In this document: in pieces, positions 11,501 to 23,385 of the stretch
Layout of the letters: each line of letters opens with the position of its first letter
Numbering within the stretch: position 1 is the stretch's first letter
Source: Mesorhabditis belari
Lineage: Eukaryota; Nematoda; Chromadorea; Rhabditida; Rhabditidae
DNA length: 64,000 nt
NCBI GenBank assembly: GCA_958450365.1
Contig: CAUEEP010000627.1
Span: 124,001 to 188,000, forward strand
Direction: 5' to 3'
Translations under genes and position numbers: made by a program
The notes under the pieces: model-generated
Database searches by the model: none
The model's input: the letters and a program-made list of their open reading frames with translations, nothing else
Told to the model about the DNA's origin: nothing

Positions 11501-14500
11501 ATACACTGGCTCTCCTAATACAATTATTTTCAGAAAACCCCGAGTGTCACCGAGTTGGTGAAGAGAGAGACAAAAGGAGAACAGCAACGGGAAGCTTCTT
11601 CTGTCCAATACACTACTCCCCCACTTAGATCATATGGAAATGAGGACGAGGTAAGGTCAAAGACTAAACCGCTAGTACTTTGGTAGTACTTTGGCTTAGA
11701 ATTCAAAAGCTTTAGTCCATTCAAGTTACAAGATTCAGCCGGAGCTCAAATTGCTGCAACTCTTTGACATCACCGAAGATGGGAACACGTATTTCAACAA
11801 GGAAGTGCTCGACTCACTTTGCGCTCAATGTGGCAATCGACCAGTAGAAAGATTTCCTCTAAATTCTTAACTTATCGCCAGGTATCGGTGATTTCAACAG
11901 CTGGGAAATTTCGGCAAGGAAAAACCTTCTGGAATAATGTGCTCTTAAATGGATTGCAGAGGGGAAAAGCCCGTTTTGATCGAGAGGATTTTGTCGGGTT
12001 TGGTTTTCAAAGATCTTATAATTCAAAGGCTTTAGTCCCCGACTGTATTTAAGAATCAAGCTATTGCCAAAATCCAATTTTCCAGGGGACGCGGTCGAAT
12101 CGAATTTCAACGCGGCTTCGAGCGCCACACCAAAGGGATTATGGTTTGGCCAAAAGTCTTCGATCGACAAGATAAAGATGGGAATGAGGTGAAGATTTCT
12201 AAGACTTAGTCTTCTAACTATGGTAAACCTGTATACATACTACAGTCAGTCTTTAGTAATACTGTAGTCAGCCTGGTATACTGTAGTGATACCGTAGCAC
12301 TACTGTAAGCTGCCTGGATTACTGTGACAATACTGTAGCTTGTAGTGAGCTAAAAGCTGTACTTTATTACATAACGTAGCTCACATTCAATACTTTTCCA
12401 GCTAGCCGTCATCCTCATGGACACTCAGGGCACATTTGACACTTCCAGCAACATTGCCGACTCGGCCATCATTTTCGCCATCTCGCTATTAATGTCGTCG
12501 ATCAAGGTACGGGATTTTCTAATCCAAATTCTAGAAAGGCGATTTAGATCTTCAACACAAAGAGTCAAATCGATGCACAGGATTTGGACGCGTTGAATAT
12601 GTTCATTGCTTTCAGTCAGAGGACGGAGGAGAGAGTGGGACAGGTTTGGAAAAGTCTTGGGTACAGTAGAAATACTGTAGCAATGTTATAGTCGACCTGG
12701 CAGACTGTGAGCACACTGTAGTGATATTGTAGTAGCCTGGAGTACTGTAGAAATACTGTAATCGCCTGGGATATTGTAGCGATCCTGTAGTCAGTCTGGC
12801 ATCCTGTAATCAGCTTGTAGCCAGTCAGTCTTGCACACTGCTAGTTTACTGTAGCCAGTCTGGCATACCGTAGACAATACAGTACTACTGGTACATGATA
12901 GCCTTTTTGCACATAACTCTCTTCTTTCAGCACTTTCTGATCATGGTTCGCGACTCGATTGCCTCCGGCTTTGACCCTGAATACCTGGAGCAAATGAGAG
13001 TAAGGAAAAAGCTGTACTTTTATATTACAGTACTACTGGATGTTTTATTGTACCCTAGTACTACTTCTGCAAAACTATTCAGGTGAACACTCGCCGCGTC
13101 CCCGAACTTGCCCGCCTCGTCAATGGAGTCTTTGAAGCGTTCGAGAAAGTGGAATGCTGTATGGTGCCCCGACCATCCAATGAAGTGATCAACGCCTCGG
13201 GGGAGATTTTGGCTAAAGGTGGGGTTTTATTATCCCAGACTGATAGACTTTAAACTTATATAGTAAAATTGGGCTTATGCTTCATAGCTCTGGTGTAGAA
13301 GAAGGGTTGAAGAGTTTAAAAATATGAAACTGGCTGCGTGTGGAACTAGAACTAGCCCAAAACTAGCTCTATGGAATTTCTGGCATTACTTGTAGACCTA
13401 AACCATGAGTTGGGTCTACCAAAAGACCTGATTTCAAACCTGATTTCTGAACAGACCGGCCTAGTAGACTTGTTAAGCGGGAATCTCATTAATGGCTTAT
13501 CGGGAATTAATGGGAAATGTGAGGGCAAATTTAAAGATATTCAGCTAATGAAAATTTTGATACTTATGGGTTTTACCCATTGCGTCACCCAAATAAATTT
13601 ATACCCATCGCAACTTTGCATTTATTGCCTTCTTACTTACTTCTTACAAAAAATACAAGATTGTGTGTGAATGTTCAGATTGCCTGAGTTCAAGAAATTA
13701 AAGCGATGGTTGACCTTCTCGTCGTTGAAGTTTTGATTTGCTTGAAGTTGTATCCGCGCCATGAATCGGAAATAATCAGTGAACCGGGCTCAAACTCTTG
13801 AATCGAAAAACCAGATTTGAGGCAAAACTCTCCCCGATTTGTCTTTCCTTTTTGAAACTCTCATCAATTTCAACGAGGTGTCCTGGTCCCCCGACTTGCT
13901 TCTTTTGCTTATTTTCCAGATAATCGATGCCAATATCTCTCATGTAGTTGTTGAAAACAATTGTAGTTGACGGATTCATTTAAATGACGGATTCAAGCTC
14001 CTTCTGACAATAGCGAATCGATTTCCGTTGCTGTGTCCATCCATAAATGAAACGAAGAGCTTTTACAAATGGAACTTTGCTTCCAGCAAACCATGAGCCC
14101 ACTTGGATGCCAACTTCTTTTTATTGTTGCCGGAGGCAACGAAATCGAGGATTCCGATCGTCCTTGGCAAATTTCATCGGGTATCCATAGACACATTCCG
14201 GTTATTCAATATCACTGCACGTTGTAAATGTATAATCACTTGTTCTTCATCTGATAAAAGAAAAAACATCACACCGCACGAAAAAGAAAATGGAAAATCG
14301 GCTAGTTTTATCGAAATTCGTATAATTGACTGGATCTATGGGAAATGCAATGGGTAGATTGGGTAGATTTGGGTGACTAGTCTACTGTCTATTGCCTAGT
14401 CTCGCTTACAATGACCTAGCTAATTCATCCCTGCCCGAAAACGCAGTTTCTTAGTAACCCAACAAGTGTACACCTCAAGAATCGTTTTCAGATTGTGGCG

Positions 14501-17500
14501 ACGATTTCTTGTCGATGCTCTGCGAATGCGCGAATCATGTGCTGGAAAATTTGGTCCCAAAAATAGTGATGGGTACCCCACTGACTGGGAGAACTTTGGG
14601 AGCATATGTGGAGGTAGAAAATTGATGTGATCACATCTACTAGCAAATCCAAATTTGTTATTTGTTGAGAATCTGTTATCAACTCTTTTTAAAGACTAGA
14701 TCATCAGCAAAACCTTTAGAATCTCGTCGATCACATTCGCTCAAATAGCCACAAAGCTATTTGCTCGGCCTTTGCGGTGAGATTTTTCTGTTTTCAGTGA
14801 TGTAGTCTTGCAGGCCACTTCACAACTCTTCTTTGAGAAGGCTCGCATCGCTGGGAATGAGACTTTTGCGAGACTCCATGAAATGGTCCCATTTAAAAAC
14901 TTTTATTGATCTGAAATAGTTACAATTGTTTCTAGCAGTATATCAAAATTACTAGTATGTTTTTGCACTTATTGAAGCTTTAGCTTGTTCGCGAGCATGG
15001 TCATCGCCCGATTCGACCCCGAGCCTATGAGGAGGCCTTGCAGAATTTCATTCAACAAGCCATTGAGGTAAAGAGGAATTTTCTGGACTCCAGGGTCTGA
15101 AAACTAGATTAGACCAAATCAAGAAAGACCAAAGCTAGGCCAGTAACAGACCTGGTGGGCTTTATTACTTCTGTAAGCCAAAAGGACAGGTCAGCAGCCA
15201 AGTCTAGAGGTTTAGCTCAGCTTGGTCAATAGTAAGTCTGGCCAGAGTTTGACTACTTTTTTGATTTGAAATGAGAAAGAACTAAAAAACTTCAACGTAA
15301 TATTCTATTTTACCCGTTCAGGCCTATCAATCGAATCAGCTTTTTGGATCGGCTGAAGAGAAGAGCAAACATTTTGATGACTTCCGAAAGCTGCTTGAGG
15401 TTAGATTTCTTTCAGTAGATCGTCATAAAACTCAAATTCTCTTATGAAGTACAACTTCTAATTTTCAGGAAAGATGTCAGGAAAAGATCTCGAGCAACAA
15501 GGATCGCTATAGGGACATTCAAATGGCCGAAGCGGTCAATGGAGCTTACGAAGTGTACGAGAAAGGAATGAGGGTGAGACAACTTTCAAACTACAGTGCA
15601 CCAGAAAGGATGTATTTCGAAATTTTGAACACGAAGTACCCTTGATATTTTAGCCTGATTTTGTCGAGAGTTTGGAGAAGAACAAGAAAGGTGAGTTTGT
15701 GAGAGACCGCCACAAGAAAGCTTTCCCCGAAGCGATGACGCATTTTGAAAATGGTTGGTGTTGGCATTACATTTGAGTTTAAAAAACTGCATTAGGCAAT
15801 ACTGTAGGTATCTACAGTAATCAAGATCAGGAATTAAACTACAATTTTTAGTTGTCCAAGACTTTCTTGATGAGCCCGATCTGATCGAGTACAAGCGCAA
15901 CTTGCTCAACGAGATGATTCAGGTGATTACTGAAAAACCCCCAGTATTTGGACTATCTGGTAGTCAGCTAATGAAACTTTTAAAGATTGATATGCTAACT
16001 TTATCCGAACCCCAAACTTCAGGCTCGATATGAGGACTTGCAACAAGACAACGCCATTCAGCACCTTCACCAACAGGTTGGCGAGATGTTCCAAGGATTG
16101 GTGGAAGAGCATTGGAAAGCGTTGAAAGGAGTAAGTGATTAGGCTTTGATACGAAAATTCCTGTGCATCCAGTTTCTAGAATTTCCTACCATTAGACCTA
16201 GAGCCAAGCCAGTCAGCTCTAGGATTGGCTTCTGGCCTATCGTTGACCTCGTTCTGGCTCCTGGCTTGGGCCTTGCCAATCCTAGACCTGACTTCTGGCT
16301 TGCCTCTTGCCTTACGCGAAGTTGAGACAACTTTATTCCAAAGCCCTTCAGAAATTTGAGCTTTCAGCAAGTCGCTACAATCAAAGACGAGTCGGAGATC
16401 GAAGAGGCGATCGATGCCTGTCAGAATCTACTCCGGGGAAAGTACGGGATCAAAAAGGTGGCTTTAGAAAAGCTGATAACTTGAAAACTCTATGAAATCT
16501 AAACTTTGTATAGCTCTATTCATATTCAGGCTGAATTCGTTGCCGATGTGGCGATCGCTTTGCCCAAGATCTCGCCCGATATGGTCGAGCATCTGTTAGA
16601 CAACTTCAGGGACAGTCAATTGGCACAATTCAAGGTGGAACCACTTAAAGTTAGATGTGAGGAAAGTGGAGGCAAGACTACGATAGTCTTATGAAAATTT
16701 TATTCATTGGCATATTTTAGAAAACAGTTAGGACGGAGAACTCTAGATGAACCTTATGTTTTAGAAATGCGAGGACAGCTTCGAGATGGAGGTTCGCCAC
16801 AATTTGAAAGTCGGCGCGCTCAACAAACAAATGGAGGATCTCCATTTGAAGCAAGCTGAAGACAAGAAGAGATTGGAATCGCTTGAAGAGGAAACGAATG
16901 CTCAAATCGGAGGGATGAACGAGCAATTGGGTTCGTTTTTTTGAAGTCATACTTGACATGGAGAAAAGTATCGGCAATAGAATTCGAATTTTCAATCTTA
17001 GCGCCGACTTCTTAAAGTTCCGATATACTGGGAAATATAAATCAATAACTATGCCTCCCAAACTCAACTTAGTTATTGAATTTCGTAAAGTTTAGTGATT
17101 TTGGTGAATTTGCTGACAATTAACTTTGACATTTGACTCATCTCAAGCCCGAATCGGCCCCCGGTTAACCCCCGGAATTTAGCCGGGGGTTGACTGCTGG
17201 TCAAACATAGCCAGATTAAAGTCATTAAAATTTAAGTGCGATTTCAAAAACTGTATCTAATTGTTAGCCAAAAAAGCAACCCATTTCTATTTTAGTGGAA
17301 GAGCGTCGACTCCGTGTCGAGGCCGAGAGTGGCGGCTCAAACATGCAGGGATTATTGGCGATGATGAAAGCGATGAACGAGAATTCACAAGCGTAAGTAG
17401 TAAAAATCCACTAAAGAATCAAGAACCCTAAGTCCTTAATTTCATAAAAGCCATCTTTATCATTTGAGTCAGAATTCTAGTCAAAACTTTTCTTACTATA

Positions 17501-19069
17501 AGCTTAGCCAAGAAATCTGTCAGACCTGGAATACTTGATTCTAAAAGCTGTCTTAACATACAGTACTTTCATTGTAAATGTAGTTTTTTAAACCAAAGTT
17601 GTACTTTTTAGCCAAATGGAGCAAATGCGACATGAAAGGGCCGAGCGAATCGCTCGCGAGGAAAGAGATCGTCAAGAAAGGGAGAGACGATACGAGACAG
17701 ACATGGAAATGATGAGAATGGTGAGGAAAAGCTAAGCTAATTCTTTAAATTTGAAATTTGTTCACGTACACAACCAAAGCGTGATTCCCAGGAACAACAA
17801 GAGCGCGCTCGTCGCAACGAAGTTCGAGACCAGGAGAGACGCGATGACATGAGGGTGAGGGGCATTTGATAGGCTATTTTAGTGCTTTTAGACTTTATGA
17901 TGATGGGGAACAGACCCAAGAACGGTTGGCAAAACTAGACCCGGACCGGAGATAAATGCCGGTTTGTTCCAGCTTGTCTGGCTTGACTTGTCTGGTCGGC
18001 TTGTCAACTCAGATTGTCGATTGTCAACAACTAGTCAGCAGACTAGCATCAAGACTCAGCCCTTGTCGAAGACTCGACTAATTTTAAGTCCAGGACCAGG
18101 GTCCTGGACTTGAAACTAGTCGACTAGGCTGATACTATTAGGTTGATGCAAAAGTCTTTTTCATTTTTTTTCGTACTTCTGTTAAAAAGTAACAAATTCA
18201 CCAATTAATCTATAGTTTGCTCTATAAAAAAAGTGTTTTTTTGTTCAATTTCCATCTTTTTGAATCAATTTCGGTTGACTTTCAAGCAAATTCGAGAGTG
18301 AAAAACGCCTTTTTCGTAAAAATCTATAAAAACTCTACGGAAAAATTGGCTGAATGAATTTCTCTGAAATTTTGGCGAAATATCAAACTTTTTTTTCTCT
18401 ATCTTTTATCTATTGCCACGAAGATAGGTTTTCTTTAGCTAAGGTGTCTAAACCGCATCATCGAGTTAGCCCTTTTTGACTACCCGACTTCATACTCTCA
18501 AGAAAATCCAGGCATAAAATATTTTTAAACCCCTTTTAATGTTATTTTGCAGAAAAATAATTGGTTTTTCTAATGAAATCAACCGTAGTTTAATTCGTGC
18601 ATTTGTTGGCTTGAAACGGCAGACGAAAAAAATGAAAAAGACTTTTGCATCAACTTAATAGTTTGGGGGCTGGTCGAGACCGAACCAGGGTCGCAAAAAT
18701 GTGAGGCGAGGACTCTACCCGCTGACCACGAAGACACAATTTGTCTGCCGGAAAGACAGTACTTTTATAGTCTACCTGACCCGGTCAGAGGGGTGTCTTG
18801 AGACTGGCCCTGGTCTGGCCTGATCCGGCCGAGTTTGACCTAATTGGCTAGGGTAAGATTTTTTCAGGAAATAGCTTTTAAACTCATCCCATTCTCTGCT
18901 TAGCCTCCCTACGGTAGTATTCCTCACAAAATAGAATCCTCACTTTAAATCTCATTTCCAGATGCAACAAGAGGCGATGGAACGCCAGCGACAGGCGCAC
19001 GAGGCCGAAATGGCCGAGATCCGTAACCGACCTCCGCCACCACCACCCAAGATTTGCTCAATTATGTAA
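8589..19069 (+). CDS. Gene P: GBP/atlastin-like GTPase with C-terminal CaaX box
   Basis: 28 exons, all phases consistent, 867 aa: 8589-8603, 8716-8778, 11223-11288, 11366-11443, 11534-11650, 11739-11843, 11882-11997, 12086-12188, 12402-12506, 12548-12643, 12931-12999, 13083-13218, 14492-14613, 14720-14776, 14814-14885, 14984-15067, 15322-15399, 15469-15573, 15654-15753, 15852-15922, 16023-16130, 16368-16457, 16530-16634, 16765-16930, 17296-17392, 17612-17720, 17792-17854, 18962-19069. GTPase marks: P-loop GKFRQGKT, switch-I T in RHTKGI, DTQGTFD, and RD in MVRDSI. The second half is helical, then strongly charged coiled coil rich in E/R, then six prolines and a final CSIM. C-a-a-X with X = M is the known recognition pattern for farnesylation, as in prenylated vertebrate GBPs. 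No transmembrane hairpin is visible, unlike atlastin. The 14886 donor (GTCCCA) is weak. Introns hold a Tc1, an ISXO2-like relic and a MITE. Confidence 0.85.
9051..10711 (-). mobile_element. Tc1-like transposon, apparently complete
   Basis: Inverted ends CAGTGGTCCACAAAAGTAAT are flanked by TA on both sides (9049-9050, 10712-10713). A second inverted copy of the CCACAAAAGTAATGCCC motif lies about 200 bp inside each end (about 9252-9273 and 10493-10512), the double-repeat (IR/DR) layout known for some Tc1 relatives. Length is 1661 bp. It lies in the second intron of gene P, antisense to it, and holds an open transposase. Confidence 0.9.
9304..10406 (-). CDS. Tc1-family transposase, spliced, open
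   Basis: Two exons, 9827-10406 and 9304-9782, joined across a 44-nt intron (9783-9826) exactly at the conserved CWG|AMS position; frame is open throughout, about 350 aa. N-terminal helix-turn-helix pair (QIAKARENGMREKDVANLF and a second around SPETIRRRLNQAGL) binds the inverted repeats. Catalytic triad: D in LFTDETKVNL, D in YQDNDPKHK, E in PDINVIEHLW. The gap from the second D to the E is 49 residues by my count, against 34 usual for Tc1, because of about 15 extra residues around TLQNGTRARLPGWF. The enzyme cuts and pastes its own element. It may be active or recently so. Confidence 0.85.
12230..12900. repeat. CTGTAG-type simple repeats in gene P introns
   Basis: Blocks at 12241-12340 and 12660-12890 repeat ACTGTAGT/AGCCTGG(T/C)ATACTGTAG units imperfectly. 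They flank, but do not enter, the exons encoding switch II (12402-12643). Short units of this kind are scattered through the window's introns. Confidence 0.6.
13680..14200 (-). pseudogene. ISXO2-like DDE transposase relic in an intron of gene P
   Basis: Minus-strand reading frame 13776-13979 contains VGGPGHLVEIDESF, the hallmark around the first catalytic D of ISXO2-like transposases. The upstream part (about 13990-14200) reads LASKWAHGLLEAKF and similar in another frame and is broken by a stop. The catalytic remainder is missing. It lies wholly within the intron 13219-14491. Confidence 0.6.
18138..18658. mobile_element. Mariner-type MITE in the last intron of gene P
   Basis: 521 bp with inverted ends TTAGGTTGATGCAAAAGTC (one mismatch at the right) extending for about 35 bp, flanked by TA at 18136-18137 and 18659-18660. 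The interior has no coding sequence. The TTAGGTTG start matches the mariner at 29788, so a related transposase could mobilise it; that is inference. Confidence 0.8.
18668..18738 (-). other. tRNA-like sequence (degenerate)
   Basis: Read on the minus strand it has GTGGTCAGCGGGTAGAG (D-arm) and CTGGTTCGGTCTCGACC (T-arm), but acceptor halves do not pair and the anticodon arm is poor. It is probably tRNA-derived and not a working tRNA. It lies in the last intron of gene P. Confidence 0.4.
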
Positions 19070-19765
19070 AGAGATATTGTTTTGACTCACGATTATTGTG
19101 AGATCTTGATTTCAATACAATGATATTATTGCTAAGAAATTTTTTCCAATTTATCTCGCTCTTTTTGATCGTTTTTATCACAATCTTGTCACTCTGAAAG
19201 TTTTGAATTCATGATTTTTTGTTAAAAGGTGTTTCATCAACTTTTGATTATAGTTGAATAGTTCACGAGAGAATTTTGCTAAGAAAGCTTTTTTAATTTT
19301 GCTTTTTTTAAATAACCCTATTGACTAGATAATTGTTGAAAATTTTGTGCTTTTATGAATCAAAAACTATTTTTTACAGCACCGTAGCACAAATTGAATT
19401 CATAGACGTTGAAAACTTGATGTTTTTTCAATTACAGCATCTGTCGAGATTAACACAATGCACCCGATGGGGACAAAGAAATCAATCACACAACCGCATA
19501 AAACATTCTCACAAGAGCTTTAACTGTAGAAAATGTCTTTTCTAAGCTTTTCGTTTTGATTCAGAGATTTTGATTGGCAACTCATTGAGCACTTCGAATA
19601 GAAAACGGTGAGTTTCTTGAGCTCTAAAATTTTCGTAGATCATGGTTTAAAAATCTCTTGCTTTTCAAAGCGTTTGGTGCTCTAGGTTCAATAAGTTTTA
19701 AAAGCTACTTAAACAGTTCCAAAACTATAAAAACATGCAAAGGTAGTGCCGATTCAATTATTACA

Positions 19766-20178
19766 GTCAGCAAAAAAGGCTTGCACCATTGTCTCCTAGA
19801 GGCTTAAAACAAATTTTTTCGCAAAAATAAGCGTTTCAGAGAAAACTTGTTGGCAACTAATTCTACCATTGTGGTCTAGTTTTCGAAAATATTATTCATT
19901 TTTGTTGCAAGTTTTTTCTTTTGACCCAAAAAATAAGTTTTATTAGAGACACCCGGTTTAGAGCGCAAAAAAAGTCTTGCACCATCGTTGTATTCTGTTG
20001 TAGACTTTTTCTTTTTCTTTTCTGACTTTGTTTTTTGCGCATTAATTTATTTTTTTTAGATGCCCTGCGAGCGATATCTGGACCCTTCGACATTATCAAA
20101 CATTGTCAAAGCCCGTCAAGGAGGGATGAAAGTGAAGGCCATTTGTGATCTCTTTATCGTTGATCGCTCTACCGCCTA
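19766..20178 (+). pseudogene. Truncated Tc1-like element, 5' part only
   Basis: Begins TA-CAGTCAGCAAAAAAGGCTTG; a second copy of the motif (AAAAGTCTTGCACCATCG) lies about 200 bp inside. After an acceptor at about 20059 the frame opens MPCERYLDPSTL... QGGMKVKAICDLF, a transposase N-terminal helix-turn-helix. It stops abruptly at about 20178 where unrelated sequence begins. Confidence 0.6.
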
Positions 20179-20270
20179 GGCTTTGTAAACGACAAAAACT
20201 AGAAAAACAAAAATTTTAATTTTAACAAATTTAAAATGTTGCGCAAAAGACGTTTTGGTGGGTCCATCAC

Positions 20271-20367
20271 GGTTGCGCCGTAAGCCAAAATCGAAAATTG
20301 CGTCGACGAATTTTGCGCAAGTTCTTTTGCGCCGGCGAATTTTCGTTTTTGGCTTGCGGCGCAATCT
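20271..20367. repeat. GC-rich foldback
   Basis: TTGCGCCGTAAGCCAAAA at the left is repeated inverted as TTTTTGGCTTGCGGCGCAA at the right, with GCGCAA motifs between. Further TGCGCAAAAGAC-like copies continue to 20490, and related GTGCGCAAGAG motifs appear at 23822-23860. Confidence 0.55.
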
Positions 20368-20489
20368 TCACGGCGTAATCATCATGGTCCCGTTTTTGTT
20401 TGTGTGCGCAAATGACGCTGCGCAAAAGACTTGTGCGCAAGAATACGTGCACAGAAGACGCTTTTGTGTGTGCGCAAATGGCGGTGCGG

Positions 20490-21130
20490 TATTCGTTCAC
20501 AAGTCTCCATTGAACGTTTGGAGAAAATTCAGAGGAGATTCACAAAAATCGCTTTATGGAAAATTGACTATTCTAAATATTCTAGTTTGATTTATGAGGA
20601 TAGACTTGCTCTTTTTGAACTAAAAACTTTACAACATTGTCGCTTTGTCATTGTTCTAGTTGAAACTTTCAAAATCCTGCTTTGCAAACCGATTAGCCCT
20701 TTTTTGTTGACTTTTTAACTTTAACCCGAGATCAGAGTCCAGAAGTGGTTCAATCATTTTGCTGACTCCTTTTGTGTCTAATGCTTCTTTATCAGTTTTT
20801 GGCGAAAATCGCCTTGATCACACTTTTCGATTTTAGACGTTTGGGAAAAATTATGCGAAAGTTTAAAGCAGAACAAAACAGAAAAAGATTGAACAAGAGA
20901 ATTTTTTTTTGTGCAAATCTCCCGTTTTTCATTGTTATTTTTTTTAAGAAATCGAATAAGCTCTTGAAATATTATAATTTGAGGAAAATAATGAAAGAAA
21001 TGTCATTAAATCGAAAAACGGGAAGTCTTTTTGCACATATATTAATTCTAAAACTAAGGACCTAAGCCAAGCTTCAAATTCCTTTCTTGATCCATCCAAT
21101 TGCTAAATTCTTTCACGCGTTTGCAATAAC
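20490..21130 (+). mobile_element. Non-LTR retrotransposon fragment, rearranged
   Basis: Encodes IERLEKIQRRFTKIALW and the following RT C-terminal region (20490-20715), more than 90% alike by eye to 7455-7735. The linker block (20950-21130) then follows it, whereas at 6772-8000 it precedes. No catalytic core. Dead. Confidence 0.65.
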
Positions 21131-21345
21131 TAGAAACCTAACAAACCCTTTCTGGCTTTTCCATCTAAGCAGATCCCACCATAAGCCGGGAGGAGAGAAA
21201 GGTTTTGAAAAATCAAGCTAAAAAATCAGGAGTATGGATGCTGGTGGGTTCAGAGGAGTTGAGAAAAGTTACAAATCTGAATCTTATACACTAGTAATTT
21301 AACTGTTTCACCGCTAAATGTTCGCCATATTGTGTTCATTTTCAG

Positions 21346-22357
21346 GGGAAAGAGCTCGACTACCAGGTAGTTCAACGGGAATTCGCACATCAACAACGGC
21401 AGGTTGGAAGGATTGAAGCGTGTACATTGTGCATCTATTTACACTATGTTAACTTCAGCAACCTGACTGAATATTCGTTTTAGGACTTCGAAAAAGTCAC
21501 CAATTTGAATCGTGCCACTTTGGAGATTCTGATTGAGAACTCGAACTCGAAACGAACGTTTTTCCTTCAAGCTTTGGTGAAAAATGATTACAATCGAGAA
21601 TTGATGAATGTGCTCAATCGGAGTCTCGCAGAAGGGTGGATGATGTTCTTCGAAAAAGCGCCGGTAGGTTGGGAGATGTTGAGCCGAATCGTGTAGACGA
21701 AAATTAAAAAGACTGAAAGTAGCTGACTTTAACCTTATTCAAGTTTAATGCTTTGAGCTGGAGGTTGGCTCGTTTGGACTAAAGTGCTTTCTAAAGTGGG
21801 TCAACGTTTCTACTAAGGTTTCTTCGTTTCTACTAGTGAGTCAATTTGAAACTTTTGAATCAAACTTTTGAAAACTATCGTAAGTTTGCCTCGTTAGTGT
21901 CCAAGTACCCGGATCTTTGAATGCTCGCCAAATCAGACCAACTTGAGTTGGATAAACCTAGTAACGTTATCACGCTAGATTACGGTAAAGTGGGCATGTA
22001 TTAGACTGAAATGCCGGTGAAAGAAGACAATTGAGGGCCTACGGTAGCCGTGGGGCACGGTTTAGCATTCAGCATTCAATAATCTACAGTGCTTTTTCAG
22101 AGGCACGATTTGTGTTTCGAGGAGATGCAAGATTTCGCCTACAAAGTCGTCCATCGGTTGTCGATTCAATTCCCTCCGTCACTGATGCAATATTTGGATG
22201 AGAATTTTCAAAGATCTGTGCGTCAGCATCAGGTTTTGAGAAAAATTGAAGCAAAACCAGAACAGATTTTCAGAATGTCTCGTTTCAACATGTCCCACTT
22301 GGACATCAAGGTCAAAACCCAGCTCAACATCAACTTCAGAAATGCTCTTATGTTTGA
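21346..22357 (+). CDS. 3' end of an unrecognised helical gene
   Basis: Four phase-0 exons: 21346-21402, 21484-21663, 22101-22232, 22274-22357, giving 150 aa ending in KCSYV and a stop. The middle exons look helical (for example NRATLEILIENSNSK, CFEEMQDFAYKVVHRL). I found no 5' exons: immediately upstream lies retrotransposon debris, so the gene may be truncated. The Cys fourth from the end could be a CaaX box like that of gene P (CSIM). The last intron (22233-22273) has a weak donor, GTTTTG; without splicing another open frame ends KCYI, which is not a CaaX box. Same strand as gene P, so it may be a remnant of a related tail, but I could not show similarity. Confidence 0.45.
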
Positions 22358-22379
22358 GAAATTAAAATGTTATATTTGA

Positions 22380-22607
22380 GAAACCCTTTCTATGATTTTT
22401 AACCCAATAAAACTTTTGTATAACTTTTCAAAAGCGAATACGAAAAATTTATCACAGCTGAATCTTACCAAAACGGAATGGAACTAAAATTGCATAGTAG
22501 ACAGATACACACAGACAAACGCACAGACACACACGCAGACACACACATACTCTCTCGCTTATAATATGTAGGATAAAGCAGCTAGGATATGATAGCTTAG
22601 GATCGCA
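22380..22607. repeat. CA-rich simple repeat and flank
   Basis: 22497-22560 is rich in ACAGACAAACGCACAGACAC units followed by CTCTCGCTTATAATATGTAGG. The same ACAGACAAACGCCCC...CTGCTTTATATATG layout stands at 1925-1965. Nothing coding seen. Confidence 0.45.
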
Positions 22608-23385
22608 GAAATCTTTTGAAGCAAGTACATCTTGAAATCATCGATTTTAATTGAAATCGAATTTTCAGAAACAAACTAAATGATTTACCCAAACTATAAG
22701 CTTTCATTTCATCATTTTCAGATAGCAACAGATTACTGTAATTGGATACAATTTCAAAAAATAATGCCAACTACCAAAGAGATCCACAGACATCCTTTGA
22801 AAGATCCATAGTTGACTTTTCATCGGACAAATTTTGATCCTAAACCGTTAACGAAGAATATTTGGTGAGAAAAGAAGTAGCAAAAGACAAAATTTCTTCA
22901 AATTCTTTGTCCATTTTGATTTGTTTTTGTTTCGAATCATCGTTTGTGACTTGTTTTTTAAAATTTGATTGAATTTTGGCTTTTTGTTTGATTCCAAATG
23001 AAAAACGATGTCTTCTTGGTCTTTTTCGATCGGTTTCGATCACAAAATGTCGATCTGTTTTATCGTTTTTTGGCTGAACATTCGAACACTTCGTTTCCCG
23101 CATTTTCTTCTTTTGGAGATAAAGAATCTTCTGAAAACAGTGCAAAATTAATCGATTTCTAAAGAATTGAGAATTTTTATTGTTTATGTTTAGATTAAAA
23201 CTTTTTTTGACTCAACCTGCCAGTGATTACTATTAGGAAACAAGTCTGGTTGGGTAATTGACTCGAAAGTGCTTAAAAACCTCCGTCTCTGCTGTTTTTA
23301 AGAGAGATTTTAATCGATTAACCTTGCCTGGGCAGTTAGCAGTTGCCTTTTGAAGGTTAGCATTTGAAACTTCTACATCTTTACC
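22608..23385 (-). pseudogene. Gene M copy 1, decayed
   Basis: Matches gene M at 52731-53551 exon for exon: first exon ending at 23385, second (about 23217-23291), long third exon (about 22777-23130), fourth and fifth. Two lesions are visible against copy 2. In the third exon a TTG codon is TAG, so the protein ends at YSSLTV. The acceptor before the fifth exon reads CAA instead of CAG on the minus strand (near 22667). Copy 2 has neither lesion. Its position just left of unit A mirrors copy 2 left of unit C. Confidence 0.65.

Larger units (their letters stand above)
19070..21345. other. Repeat-rich region downstream of gene P
   Basis: Apart from the Tc1 relic, foldback and retrotransposon piece listed separately, 19070-19765 shows only AT-rich sequence with no recognisable gene. 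Confidence 0.5.
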
